From: a virus
Virus record (IMG/VR): IMGVR_UViG_3300023440_000021
Coordinates: 1 to 27,079 of that record
Length of the DNA stretch: 27,079 bases
Strand: one strand, 5' to 3'
Shown: piece after piece, positions 1 through 6,608 of the stretch
Layout of the letters: each line of letters begins with the position of its first letter
Position numbering within the stretch: position 1 is the stretch's first letter
The notes under the pieces: generated by a model
Told to the model about the DNA's origin: nothing
Database searches by the model: none
The model's input: only the letters and a program-made list of their open reading frames with translations
Translations under genes and position numbers: made by a program

Positions 1-492
1 GCCGGTCAGGTAGTTCAGCAACCGCAGGCTGGCCTTGCCGTCGACATGCGCGTCGGCCTGCTTGGCCAACCGACCGATATCGATAGTCATGCGGATGTCG
101 TGTTGCTGCGGAGAGGGGGAGACCATGTGCTGTGTTGAAAAATAATGGTTCACCAGCGCACGTTGAATTTTCCAGGCAAGGTCATCGTTGAACGACTTGA
201 CCAGCATTCCGTACCCGGATTTGGTCAAAATGATGGCTTCATTTACTTTTCTACCCCCAACGGCGTACGAATTTCGTACGCCGTTGGCTTTAAACACCGC
301 CAGTTCTTCACCGCTGATGCGGTAGTAGTCCTCCCCCTCAAGCATATGTTTCTTGTTTTGATTGAAATTTCGGCGCGCTGTGCCCCTTGGACGTTCATGC
401 AGTTCGTCCACCATCGGCAACGTAACCACCGGCTGATCTTTAAACTCGACACGAGTCACAGCCTTCCCATTAATATCCACGATCTGGTTCAT
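1..492 (-). CDS. ORF6N-domain antirepressor-type protein (partial, runs off left edge)
   Basis: Reverse-strand reading frame, open from the ATG at 492 to the window edge; about 164 residues are visible and the C-terminus is missing. The N-terminal 110 residues look like an ORF6N domain. They include the stretch LEGEDYYRISGEEL, then an NGVRN segment, then ILTKSGYGMLVKSFNDDLAW and ALVNHYF. ORF6N/KilA-N proteins are phage DNA-binding proteins, often antirepressors. The ATG overlaps the stop of the preceding gene (ATGA, 489-492), so it is probably translationally coupled to it. The visible tail (DIRMTIDIGRLAKQADAHVDG) begins a variable C-terminal region. A 31-bp palindrome lies inside the gene at 257-287. 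Confidence 0.8.
   Translation of the reverse strand, partial: MNQIVDINGKAVTRVEFKDQPVVTLPMVDELHERPRGTARRNFNQNKKHMLEGEDYYRISGEELAVFKANGVRNSYAVGGRKVNEAIILTKSGYGMLVKSFNDDLAWKIQRALVNHYFSTQHMVSPSPQQHDIRMTIDIGRLAKQADAHVDGKASLRLLNYLTG
257..287. repeat. 31-bp perfect palindrome inside the ORF6N gene
   Basis: Arms of 15 bp (257-271 and 273-287) around a single central base at 272; the core is CGGCGTACGAA / TTCGTACGCCG. It encodes the NGVRNSYAV segment of the ORF6N domain in frame. A coding palindrome this long is unlikely by chance. It could be an operator, a hairpin in the mRNA or the trace of a local duplication. Confidence 0.85.
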
Positions 493-737
493 GCGTTACC
501 CCTTTCTTTGGTTAAAAGGTCGGCAAGCTGCTGCTCCACCGCCGCCAGGCGCGCGGCCAGATCGACCGGCTGCACGGCAGCACCGAACATATCAACCAAG
601 GCTTCGCGGTCGGCGCGCAGCCGCTCTGCCGGCGTGCCGCCGGCCCTGGCCAGAATCGACCTGAGGCGCTGAATTCTGTCTTGCGGCTGGTTTTGACGCG
701 GGCGAACGGGGAAGGGGATGATCTGTGCGGTCGGCAT
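489..737 (-). CDS. Small hypothetical phage protein, predicted helical
   Basis: 82 residues. The ATG at 737 is chosen because AAGGAG lies 7 nt upstream; the longer frame to 827 would run through the structured leader. The sequence starts MPTAQIIPFP, is rich in R, Q, A and L, and ends with a probable helix (LAARLAAVEQQLADLL). No family is recognised. It overlaps the ORF6N gene by ATGA, so the two form one operon behind the promoter at 994-1022. Its ribosome binding site is a partner in the alternative pairing described for the leader. Confidence 0.65.
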   Translation of the reverse strand: MPTAQIIPFPVRPRQNQPQDRIQRLRSILARAGGTPAERLRADREALVDMFGAAVQPVDLAARLAAVEQQLADLLTKERGNA

Positions 738-987
738 GGCGGGCTCCTTAGGTAGAGGGTTGATAACCGCCCCTTTGCGCTTCCAAACACAAAAAGGGCG
801 AACCGTGCGGGTTGGAAGACCGGTCACCTAAGGAAGACCGGCGGGCACGAGGCCCCCCGCACGGCCGCCCAGATAAAACCAGAGACGCCGTGCCCCGGAT
901 ACAACAACACCACTGGCAAGTGCAGTGGCGGTATCCGCCTTAGGTGTTTTTCGGGCTTCCAATCCCGGTTACTGAATTTGCAGCAAC
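738..987 (-). promoter_or_regulatory. Long structured 5' leader with possible Shine-Dalgarno switch
   Basis: About 250 nt lie between the promoter (994-1022) and the ATG at 737. In the leftward transcript a closing stem pairs 938-946 with 825-833 (CACCUAAGG / CCUUAGGUG, 9 bp). Inside it are a stem 896-902/931-937 with an inner hairpin 910-915/923-928, and a stem 859-865/887-893. The anti-SD strand CCUUAGG (827-833) can alternatively pair with CCUAAGG at 746-752, which contains the SD of the 489-737 gene. The upstream copy at 938-944 mimics that SD. A 10-bp direct repeat (GGAAGACCGG, 814-823 and 832-841) is also present. No known riboswitch class is recognised. Confidence 0.5.
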
Positions 988-993
988 GGTTAA

Positions 994-1022
994 AGATTAG
1001 TCGTCGGTGGCGTGGTTGTCAA
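994..1022 (-). promoter_or_regulatory. Leftward sigma70-type promoter
   Basis: TTGACA (1017-1022), 17-bp spacer, TAATCT (994-999) on the reverse strand. The -35 box is perfect and the -10 box is near consensus. It sits directly after a reverse-strand terminator (1041-1067), so the ORF6N operon is an independent transcription unit. Confidence 0.65.
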
Positions 1023-1040
1023 TTATAAAAAACGCTCAAG

Positions 1041-1067
1041 AAAAAACCCCCGACATTTCTGCCGGGG
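1041..1067 (-). terminator. Rho-independent terminator, leftward
   Basis: Reverse-strand hairpin CCCCG / CGGGG (1063-1067 and 1048-1052) with a 10-nt loop, followed by G and six T. Loop and 3' arm share a 15-bp sequence (CATTTCTGCCGGGGC on the plus strand, 1054-1068) with the terminator at 1202-1243. It ends transcription from the right before the ORF6N promoter. Confidence 0.7.
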
Positions 1068-1081
1068 CTTGCTATAATAAA

Positions 1082-1184
1082 AATCTGGAAACGCCCCCAT
1101 CGCATGCCGCGTCGACGGCCGGCCGCATAGGACATGCGGGGGTAAGCCGGTGGGCCGTCCGCCGCTTATTCGCGTTTCCAGATT
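1082..1184. repeat. 103-bp inverted-repeat element, strongly structured
   Basis: Perfect 13-bp inverted arms AATCTGGAAACGC (1082-1094) and its complement (1172-1184) enclose GC-rich DNA. A second stem inside pairs 1095-1098 plus 1101-1106 with 1133-1142. Leftward, the outer stem is followed by TTTATT, so it may act as a large terminator. Both arms match the last codons of the portal gene. It lies between two related terminators. It could be a REP-like element, a packaging signal or a recombination scar. Confidence 0.6.
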
Positions 1185-1189
1185 AATTC
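1162..1189. repeat. 28-bp direct repeat, copy A
   Basis: Identical over 28 bp to 2144-2171, the 3' end of the portal gene including its stop codon. Flanking bases differ. The two copies bracket the retropepsin/DUF5678 cassette. Confidence 0.9.
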
Positions 1190-1201
1190 CCTTGGCGCGT
1201 T

Positions 1202-1243
1202 CATCAAAAAGGCCCCAGCATTTCTGCCGGGGCCTTTTTGATG
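1202..1243. terminator. Bidirectional rho-independent terminator
   Basis: Perfect 15-bp stem (1202-1216 / 1229-1243, CATCAAAAAGGCCCC and its complement) with a 12-nt loop. A or T tracts lie in both arms, so it can work in either direction. It lies 20 bp after the retropepsin stop codon and ends that operon. Confidence 0.85.
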
Positions 1244-1262
1244 CGCGACTATGGGAAACCCT

Positions 1263-1685
1263 TTATGGGTTTTTCAACGAAAAACACTGGTTGGGGTAAT
1301 CAACCGTGAGAACAAACCTGCTCATAAAATTCCTGACACCAAGCAGGACAACCCCCAGGTTGGGCATGAAGTCGATAGGAGTGTCAGTGATGGTGTACAA
1401 TGGCGCCCCGTTGCCCGCACCAAAAATGTCTATTTTCGTGGTGTGGGCATAGGCATTGGTTTCACCGTTGCCGGTCCCTATTTTTTTTACAGCACCCTTC
1501 AGCAAATCATGCCCGAGGATAGCTGCATATTGAGCCGGCATGGCACAGTCATCAGCGCCTGTGTCGATTAAGGCCCATGTCCTGGTTGATAACCCCGTGT
1601 GCGGATTGTGGATCTCAATCGGCAACATCGGCCGCGCCATTTGTCCGGGAATGACAGCGGAGAACGGATAGGACGTAATTGGCAT
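1263..1685 (-). CDS. Retropepsin-like aspartic protease
   Basis: 140 residues. The catalytic signature ALIDTGADD (Asp41-Thr-Gly) is typical of single-lobe retroviral-type aspartic proteases, which work as homodimers. A second hydrophobic segment (LGVVLLGVRNFMSRFVLTVDY) fits the later strands of the fold. The ATG overlaps the stop of the DUF5678 gene by one base (TGATG), so translation is coupled. Substrate unknown. In bacteria such small retropepsins often sit next to DUF5678 proteins (established association). Here the pair is inserted directly downstream of a head protein carrying a toxin domain. Confidence 0.85.
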   Translation of the reverse strand: MPITSYPFSAVIPGQMARPMLPIEIHNPHTGLSTRTWALIDTGADDCAMPAQYAAILGHDLLKGAVKKIGTGNGETNAYAHTTKIDIFGAGNGAPLYTITDTPIDFMPNLGVVLLGVRNFMSRFVLTVDYPNQCFSLKNP

Positions 1686-1873
1686 CAGTAGACGCAGGCC
1701 ATCGGCTTTTCGGGGACAAACAGCAGCACTGCCGTGTCGATGCCTTTTTCTTTCGCGCGGCTCATAACCGTCGCCGGGTCATTGCCCGAAGCAACAACCT
1801 TGTTGACAGAGAACGATTCCAGGGCAACATATTTACCCAAATATTTTTTTTGGTTTACCAGTACCTGACTCAC
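1685..1873 (-). CDS. DUF5678 family small protein
   Basis: 62 residues from the GTG at 1873; a GTG at 1876 is also possible. AAGGAGG (1880-1886) is 6 nt from the 1873 start and only 3 nt from the other. The family pattern is visible: KYLGKYVAL, then VVASGNDP, then a C-terminal VLLFVPEKP. Function unknown. DUF5678 proteins are commonly encoded with retropepsin-like proteases, as here, so this may be a partner or substrate of the protease. Confidence 0.8.
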   Translation of the reverse strand: MSQVLVNQKKYLGKYVALESFSVNKVVASGNDPATVMSRAKEKGIDTAVLLFVPEKPMACVY

Positions 1874-1887
1874 CACAGTCCTCCTTC

Positions 1888-1909
1888 GGATGACATCTGC
1901 ACGTCATCC
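1888..1909. promoter_or_regulatory. Inverted repeat upstream of the DUF5678 RBS
   Basis: GGATGAC (1888-1894) and GTCATCC (1903-1909), 7-bp perfect arms with an 8-nt spacer, directly upstream of the AAGGAGG. It may be an operator or a leader hairpin. Confidence 0.4.
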
Positions 1910-1953
1910 TTCCTCCCTGGTTGAGACATCATGAAATGACCACTATACACTTT

Positions 1954-1959
1954 ATTATA
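1954..1959 (-). promoter_or_regulatory. Possible -10 element of the cassette promoter
   Basis: Perfect TATAAT on the reverse strand 81 bp upstream of the DUF5678 start. No convincing -35 is seen at 16-18 bp, so this is a weak call or an activator-dependent promoter. Confidence 0.35.
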
Positions 1960-2003
1960 TCGGGTAAGCGTGTGAAAAACTTCAGAAAAAATAACAGGGA
2001 CAA

Positions 2004-2030
2004 GCCGTTAAGGCATACAGCCTCAACGGC
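2004..2030. repeat. 11-bp inverted repeat (hairpin) between portal gene and DUF5678
   Basis: GCCGTTAAGGC (2004-2014) and GCCTCAACGGC (2020-2030), one mismatch, 5-nt loop. There is no T tract. It lies between the two candidate promoters and may be an operator. Confidence 0.55.
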
Positions 2031-2083
2031 GTCCGGTAAAGAGCTGACCCCACTCAGTACGATTTGTTCATGTGCATAGGTAT

Positions 2084-2112
2084 TATTTAGACATAGGTGT
2101 CCTATTTGTCAA
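2084..2112 (-). promoter_or_regulatory. Leftward promoter of the moron cassette
   Basis: TTGACA (2107-2112), 17-bp spacer, TAAATA (2084-2089). The spacer region holds a GACA-CCTA-TGTC inverted repeat that could be an operator. It lies just downstream of the portal stop codon and would give the retropepsin pair its own expression. Confidence 0.45.
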
Positions 2113-2143
2113 TGACTTATGCCCCCTTCTGCCAGGGGATTCA

Positions 2144-2171
2144 CCGCTTATTCGCGTTTCCAGATTAATTC
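2144..2171. repeat. 28-bp direct repeat, copy B (portal 3' end)
   Basis: Overlaps the last codons (ELIWKRE) and stop of the portal gene; identical to 1162-1189. Confidence 0.9.
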
Positions 2172-4757
2172 ACCTTCCCTTATCCGTTCGTATTCCGATG
2201 CATCCGGCGGGAAGGCGGTTACCCCCTCCCACCCATCGTCAGTCTCCTCAAACACAACCAGCCCGGGCCGATCATGCCCTTCGATCAGCTGCCGGGAGAT
2301 ATACCGGCGGCGGTCGTTCAACCCCTCTTCCGGTGCCGGCACCAGCCGGATCTCATCCGGGTTCTTGATCGTCTCCGCCAGGGCGACCACGTAGACTTCC
2401 CGTCCACGCTTGAACAACTTCAGCTTGCCATTCCGATCGCGGAACAGCTTGTCCGAGATCTCCAGCTCGGTCCCGGTCACATCGACAAATTTCACGGTGT
2501 CGCCAGCTTCAGCCCCGAACCGGGCCATGAAGGCGCTCAGGTAAAATGCGGCGTCCTTGCCTTTAGCCAGCAGCGTCGCCGCCGGGTAATAGCGCGGCGG
2601 CGGCATCTCCATCTTGGGGCTGTCGACTTCCGACGCCGCCGGTCGATTTGCGCAGCGGCAGCGCGGGTGGGTGTCGGCCACCGGAACGGGCGCCTTTTCG
2701 ATCGGGTAGTCGCCGCGCAGCGACATACACAGCGGACAGGCGTCCGGAGCCGGGGTGAACTCCACCATGGCCACGTCCCAGGCCTGCCACTCCTGCAGCT
2801 TGGCCCGCTCGGCCGCCAGGCTCATCTCGCTGCGGGCCAGACGTTTCCAGTCACTGTTGCCGGCGCCGAACAGTTTCTCAAGTCGGGCGGCGACCTGCAC
2901 CGGGTTGCTGCCGGCGATGGCATGGGCTTCCATCTCGGCCAGAATCTTCTCTTTCAATCTGCGGGTGGCGTTGTTTTTGACCAGGTCAAACCCATCCTGC
3001 CTGAGCGTCTCGTAAATCTCCCGGTTCTTGATCAAATCAAGAATCGGCCGGTCCTTGCCGACCAGGTGCGCGGCCTGCACCAGGCCGAGGCTGTAGGCCT
3101 GGCCGTAATACCAGGTCAGCGGCGAGTTTTCATTCTCCGGCCGGTAGCGCCCCAGCCACTGTTTCAGCGCCGCCAGCACGGCGGCCCGCTCTTCCACCGA
3201 AAAGGTGAAGCTGTCGCGGGTCACGCCCTTGTCGGCTGCCGGTACGCCCAGCCCAAGGATCCCCTTGACCCGCTCGTGCAGTTCCTGCCAGTCGTCCTTC
3301 AGGCGTTGCTCGTATTCATCTTCCAGCTGATCCAGTTCGGGCCAGTCGTCGGTGCGGTGGATCTCCTTGGCGCGGTGCTGACCGCAGCCGCAGCCGCCGT
3401 CAGCACCGAACGACTTTTTTCCTGGGGCCGCCTTTCCGGACTCGCCAGGGTCCTCCGTCTCCTGCTCGGCGCCCATCATGTCGGCCTGGGCGTTGAGGAA
3501 CCGGGCCTGAGCCTGGGCGACCATGTCGCGCAGATTCGGGGTTTCGAAGACCATGCCCCAGTCGCCGGGCTTCTCCATGCTGGTGGTGACACTGCTCCAG
3601 CTGTGGCCGCGCAGCTTCAGGTAGGTGGAGAACAGGCGGATGAACTCCGGCAGCATCGCCAGCTGGCGGACCTTGGCATCCTGCAGAATGGTCTCCACCT
3701 CCAGGGTCGCCATGCGCTCGGTGGTGCTCCAGTAGATCCCCAGCATCCACGAGGGCAGACCGGTCTTGCTGACAATCTGCTCCAGCACATGTCGGGCCGG
3801 CACCTCCAGATCCAGCACCTGGTTGTCGGCGCCGATCACCTTGATCTCCATCGTGTCGTCGGCGTTCAAGGCGCTGACGAAGTCGGCCGATTTGCCGTTG
3901 CGCTTCGCCCGCACCGCCGCGGCGAAATCGTCGGCAATCTTCTTCCGACGCTCCTCCAGGGTTTCGCCCGCCAGGCTGCGCTTGGTCAGCCCGTAGCTGA
4001 CGTGATAAGATGGGTCGCCGAAACGCTCCCAGACATTGCCGAGACTGTTCTGCATGGTCGCCAGCAACTTGGCGCAGAACTCCATGCTGCGCATCAGGCT
4101 GACCCCGTAGGGGTTGGTGTTCTCGTTGTTGATGGAGAAATACATCTTGTTGCCCGGGTGCAACTTCTCTTCCCAGACGCCGCCGATCAACACCTGCTGG
4201 TTGAACTCGGCGGTCAGGATCCGCTCAACCAGGCTGCCCGGGCTGGCGACGGCCAGGGTGTCCCCCGGTCGGCCGGCATTTCGGTACCAGGTATCCAGCC
4301 CCCCTTTGGCGTTGCGCCGAAAGACGATGTCCTTGCTGTCGGCCACCCGCAGGCCGGCGATGTCTTTCATGTCCGCGCTCACCACGAACTCGCCCAGGGC
4401 GAAGCCCTGTTCAAAGGTCTCGTTGCCGGCATTCTCCAGAAACGCCTGGATGCCGACCTGCTTGTCGTTGACCGGTACATTCAGGCAGAAATCCTCAAGC
4501 TCTTTCACCAGAACCGGATTGTCGCCGATAACCCGTATCGTCCCGTTCAGACTGATCAGGCGCCGGATCGCCGCGTCGATCACCGGAATCCCTTCGCGCA
4601 GCGCCTCGTAAAAGCTACCGCTCACTTTCCTGAAATAGTAGTCCTGGAAGTAGGGCGACAGCGGGCCCTGGGCCGCGTTGCAGATCCCGATCTGGGCCCG
4701 GGTATCGTTGCGGCTCACGTTCTTGCTGCGACTGATCTCAAAACCGAATAGTTTCAT
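2148..4757 (-). CDS. Portal-MuF-PBECR fusion: portal protein with minor head and toxin-nuclease domains
   Basis: 869 residues, far longer than a usual portal (400-550). Residues 1-450 resemble Mu gp29-like portals (SLGNVWERFGDPSYHVSYG; SKTGLPSWMLGIYWSTTERM). A Gly/Cys-rich linker (about 450) follows. Residues 465-702 are a MuF (SPP1 gp7-like) minor head domain ending in the Cys motif CPLC...HPRCRC (672-702). The last 125 residues (about 745-869) resemble a phage Barnase-EndoU-ColicinE5/D-RelE-like nuclease (PBECR), with NPDEIRLVP, RRRYISR and GLVVFEET. The portal forms the DNA entry ring. The MuF-toxin part is probably packaged and delivered with DNA (known for MuF toxins). The start has no strong SD and lies 3 bp after the TerL stop, which suggests coupling. 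The domain split at the linker is a visual estimate. Confidence 0.85.
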   Translation of the reverse strand: MKLFGFEISRSKNVSRNDTRAQIGICNAAQGPLSPYFQDYYFRKVSGSFYEALREGIPVIDAAIRRLISLNGTIRVIGDNPVLVKELEDFCLNVPVNDKQVGIQAFLENAGNETFEQGFALGEFVVSADMKDIAGLRVADSKDIVFRRNAKGGLDTWYRNAGRPGDTLAVASPGSLVERILTAEFNQQVLIGGVWEEKLHPGNKMYFSINNENTNPYGVSLMRSMEFCAKLLATMQNSLGNVWERFGDPSYHVSYGLTKRSLAGETLEERRKKIADDFAAAVRAKRNGKSADFVSALNADDTMEIKVIGADNQVLDLEVPARHVLEQIVSKTGLPSWMLGIYWSTTERMATLEVETILQDAKVRQLAMLPEFIRLFSTYLKLRGHSWSSVTTSMEKPGDWGMVFETPNLRDMVAQAQARFLNAQADMMGAEQETEDPGESGKAAPGKKSFGADGGCGCGQHRAKEIHRTDDWPELDQLEDEYEQRLKDDWQELHERVKGILGLGVPAADKGVTRDSFTFSVEERAAVLAALKQWLGRYRPENENSPLTWYYGQAYSLGLVQAAHLVGKDRPILDLIKNREIYETLRQDGFDLVKNNATRRLKEKILAEMEAHAIAGSNPVQVAARLEKLFGAGNSDWKRLARSEMSLAAERAKLQEWQAWDVAMVEFTPAPDACPLCMSLRGDYPIEKAPVPVADTHPRCRCANRPAASEVDSPKMEMPPPRYYPAATLLAKGKDAAFYLSAFMARFGAEAGDTVKFVDVTGTELEISDKLFRDRNGKLKLFKRGREVYVVALAETIKNPDEIRLVPAPEEGLNDRRRYISRQLIEGHDRPGLVVFEETDDGWEGVTAFPPDASEYERIREGELIWKRE

Positions 4758-4760
4758 CGC

Positions 4761-6608
4761 TCAACTCCCGACTGCGAAAAGGTCTTCAACGGGCTCACCC
4801 ATCACCGCCGCCAGCTTCGCCACGCGGTGCGAGTCGATCAGGTGGTCGTTCTGCTTGTTGTAGATCCGCTGCCGCTCACCGATACGGCAGGTGTGATTGG
4901 TGTAGGCGCTGACGATATCCGGATCGGGCGGCAGCTCGACCATCTGCCGCTGCACCTGCTTGTCTATCCAATCCGTCGCCAGCTCCTTCAGGGTGATCTT
5001 CGCCGGTTTGCCGGTCTTGGCGTCAGTGATCGGCTCGCCCAGGTCATCGATGTTGTCGGTTGTGCTCTGGAACATGAAGCCGCGCAGCCGATCGTCAAAG
5101 TGCCGGTCACGGTAGATGTCGAGCCCCTGCAGGTCGTGGGCGACCGCGCTGCCGGCGTTGCCGTAGTCGGTGCCCCAAGTCATGCTGGCATCGCCATACA
5201 GGTCATCAAGCGCGGCAATCGCCTGGCACTGCTGGTCGTAGGTCACCTGTTTCAGCTGCAGCCGGGCCACCAGCCGGTCACGTTTGCCGATCTGGTTCCA
5301 GATGGTCAATTCGGTCGGGTCGGGAGCGAAACCGAAGTCGCCGCCGCCGAACCTCTTCCCTGGAACCGCCACGAAGAACGAACGGATCTGGCGCTTGAAC
5401 TCGCTCTCCCCATCCTCGTCCAGCGCGAAAAACGCCGCCAGGTTGAAGACCTCCTCGAGAATCATCACCTGGGTCGGACGCGGCCCCTCGGCGTCAACGA
5501 CGTAGTCGCAGCGGTAGCCGTTGAGAATCACCTCCTGGTGGGCGGTGTCGACCAGCACCTTCAGGGCGCGGTACTCCTGGATATCGCGCAGACACAGCTT
5601 CAGCCGCGCCCAGGGGAAGACCGTGTTCTCCGGGTCGCCGTGCTCGCCCAGCACGTTGTGCCGGTAATCGGGCGAATCCTCGCCGCCGTATTGCTCGATG
5701 AAGTAACGCTTGCGCTCCGGAGTCCAGAACGGTGGCGGCATCAAATGCTTGCCCCAGCGGAACAGGGTCCACTGCAGGTTGCTGAAGGCTTCCTGCCGGG
5801 CGGCGCCGTCCTCGGTCTGCCCGGCAGCCCGCGTGGTCAGCTTGTAGTAGCCCGATTCCCGATCACCGTCCGGCACCGAGTAGATCCGCGCCACGGCCGA
5901 CGGTTTCAGCGCGCGCCAGAATTCGGACCACTGCTTGGGGTTTTTCTTCTTCGCCGCCTCGTCGACAATGCCGAAGGTCGCCGCATGCACCCCGCGGTAG
6001 GCATTGCCGTCGAACCCGGCCGGGCGGTAATCCTCTTTGAACCGGTTGGCGAAGACGAACTGCGTGTAGGGCTGTTTCTTGTGCTTCACCAGTCCCTTGG
6101 CCAGCACCGGGTTGAAGTCGAGCTGCTCGAGCTTGGCGTCGATGATTTCGTCCAGGTGAATCTGCAGCGGCGCCCCAAGCAGCCCCGACCCGGACGGCGT
6201 GGTGAAATTCTTCCACAGCGTCCAGGCGATGATCTCCCGGGTCTTGCCGACCTCGGCGCCGTCCTGGTGCACCACACTGGTGCGGCAGCGTAGCGATTCG
6301 ATCTGGTAATCGAAGAACTGGTAAGGATCCTTGTGGTCGATGTCGGTCGGCTCGCGCAGAAACGCCGAGCACCACAGCAGCGGATCGGCGCAGATGATCG
6401 CCAGCTGCAACCACTGCAGCCGCTCGGCCCGGCTGTCGCCAGGGACACCGGGCGGAAATTCCCCGCGGGCGATCTGCTGCCAGGTCCAGTCATACTGTTC
6501 AAGGGTCTGCTCGAAAATCTCCCGCGGGATGATGACCCCCTTGCCGAGATCGGCCGGGTCGTCGATCGGGGCGATCGGCGGCGAAACGGGACGGCCGGAC
6601 CCGTTCAT
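4761..6608 (-). CDS. terL: Phage terminase large subunit
   Basis: 615 residues. The packaging ATPase has a deviant Walker A (GAEVGKTRE, 117-125) and Walker B with catalytic acid (FGIVDEAA, 212-219). The C-terminal RNase H-like nuclease shows GGGDFGFAPDPTELTIW (Asp424), TWGTDYGNAG (Asp481) and NDHLIDSHRVAK near 595. Together these cut and translocate DNA into proheads through the portal encoded next. The ATG overlaps the stop of the TerS-like gene by ATGA (6605-6608). Full length, with no damage seen. Confidence 0.93.
   Translation of the reverse strand: MNGSGRPVSPPIAPIDDPADLGKGVIIPREIFEQTLEQYDWTWQQIARGEFPPGVPGDSRAERLQWLQLAIICADPLLWCSAFLREPTDIDHKDPYQFFDYQIESLRCRTSVVHQDGAEVGKTREIIAWTLWKNFTTPSGSGLLGAPLQIHLDEIIDAKLEQLDFNPVLAKGLVKHKKQPYTQFVFANRFKEDYRPAGFDGNAYRGVHAATFGIVDEAAKKKNPKQWSEFWRALKPSAVARIYSVPDGDRESGYYKLTTRAAGQTEDGAARQEAFSNLQWTLFRWGKHLMPPPFWTPERKRYFIEQYGGEDSPDYRHNVLGEHGDPENTVFPWARLKLCLRDIQEYRALKVLVDTAHQEVILNGYRCDYVVDAEGPRPTQVMILEEVFNLAAFFALDEDGESEFKRQIRSFFVAVPGKRFGGGDFGFAPDPTELTIWNQIGKRDRLVARLQLKQVTYDQQCQAIAALDDLYGDASMTWGTDYGNAGSAVAHDLQGLDIYRDRHFDDRLRGFMFQSTTDNIDDLGEPITDAKTGKPAKITLKELATDWIDKQVQRQMVELPPDPDIVSAYTNHTCRIGERQRIYNKQNDHLIDSHRVAKLAAVMGEPVEDLFAVGS

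Noticed and set aside
145-672. 175-residue rightward frame at the left end
   Set aside because: Runs antisense through the ORF6N gene and the 489-737 gene, which share an ATGA overlap; no RBS.
738-987. Cobalamin riboswitch
   Set aside because: A GCCACTG stretch is present in the leader, but the remaining B12-box and core consensus are not seen.
1082-1184. Retron or diversity-generating retroelement signal
   Set aside because: Strong inverted repeats suggested it, but there is no reverse transcriptase gene or template/variable repeat pair in the window.
2274-4751. 825-residue rightward frame opposite the portal gene
   Set aside because: High-GC antisense shadow: rich in H, R, Q, D and V with no fold pattern, while the opposite strand encodes the clear portal-MuF protein.
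4827-6293. 488-residue rightward frame opposite terL
   Set aside because: Antisense shadow of a gene with intact ATPase and nuclease motifs.
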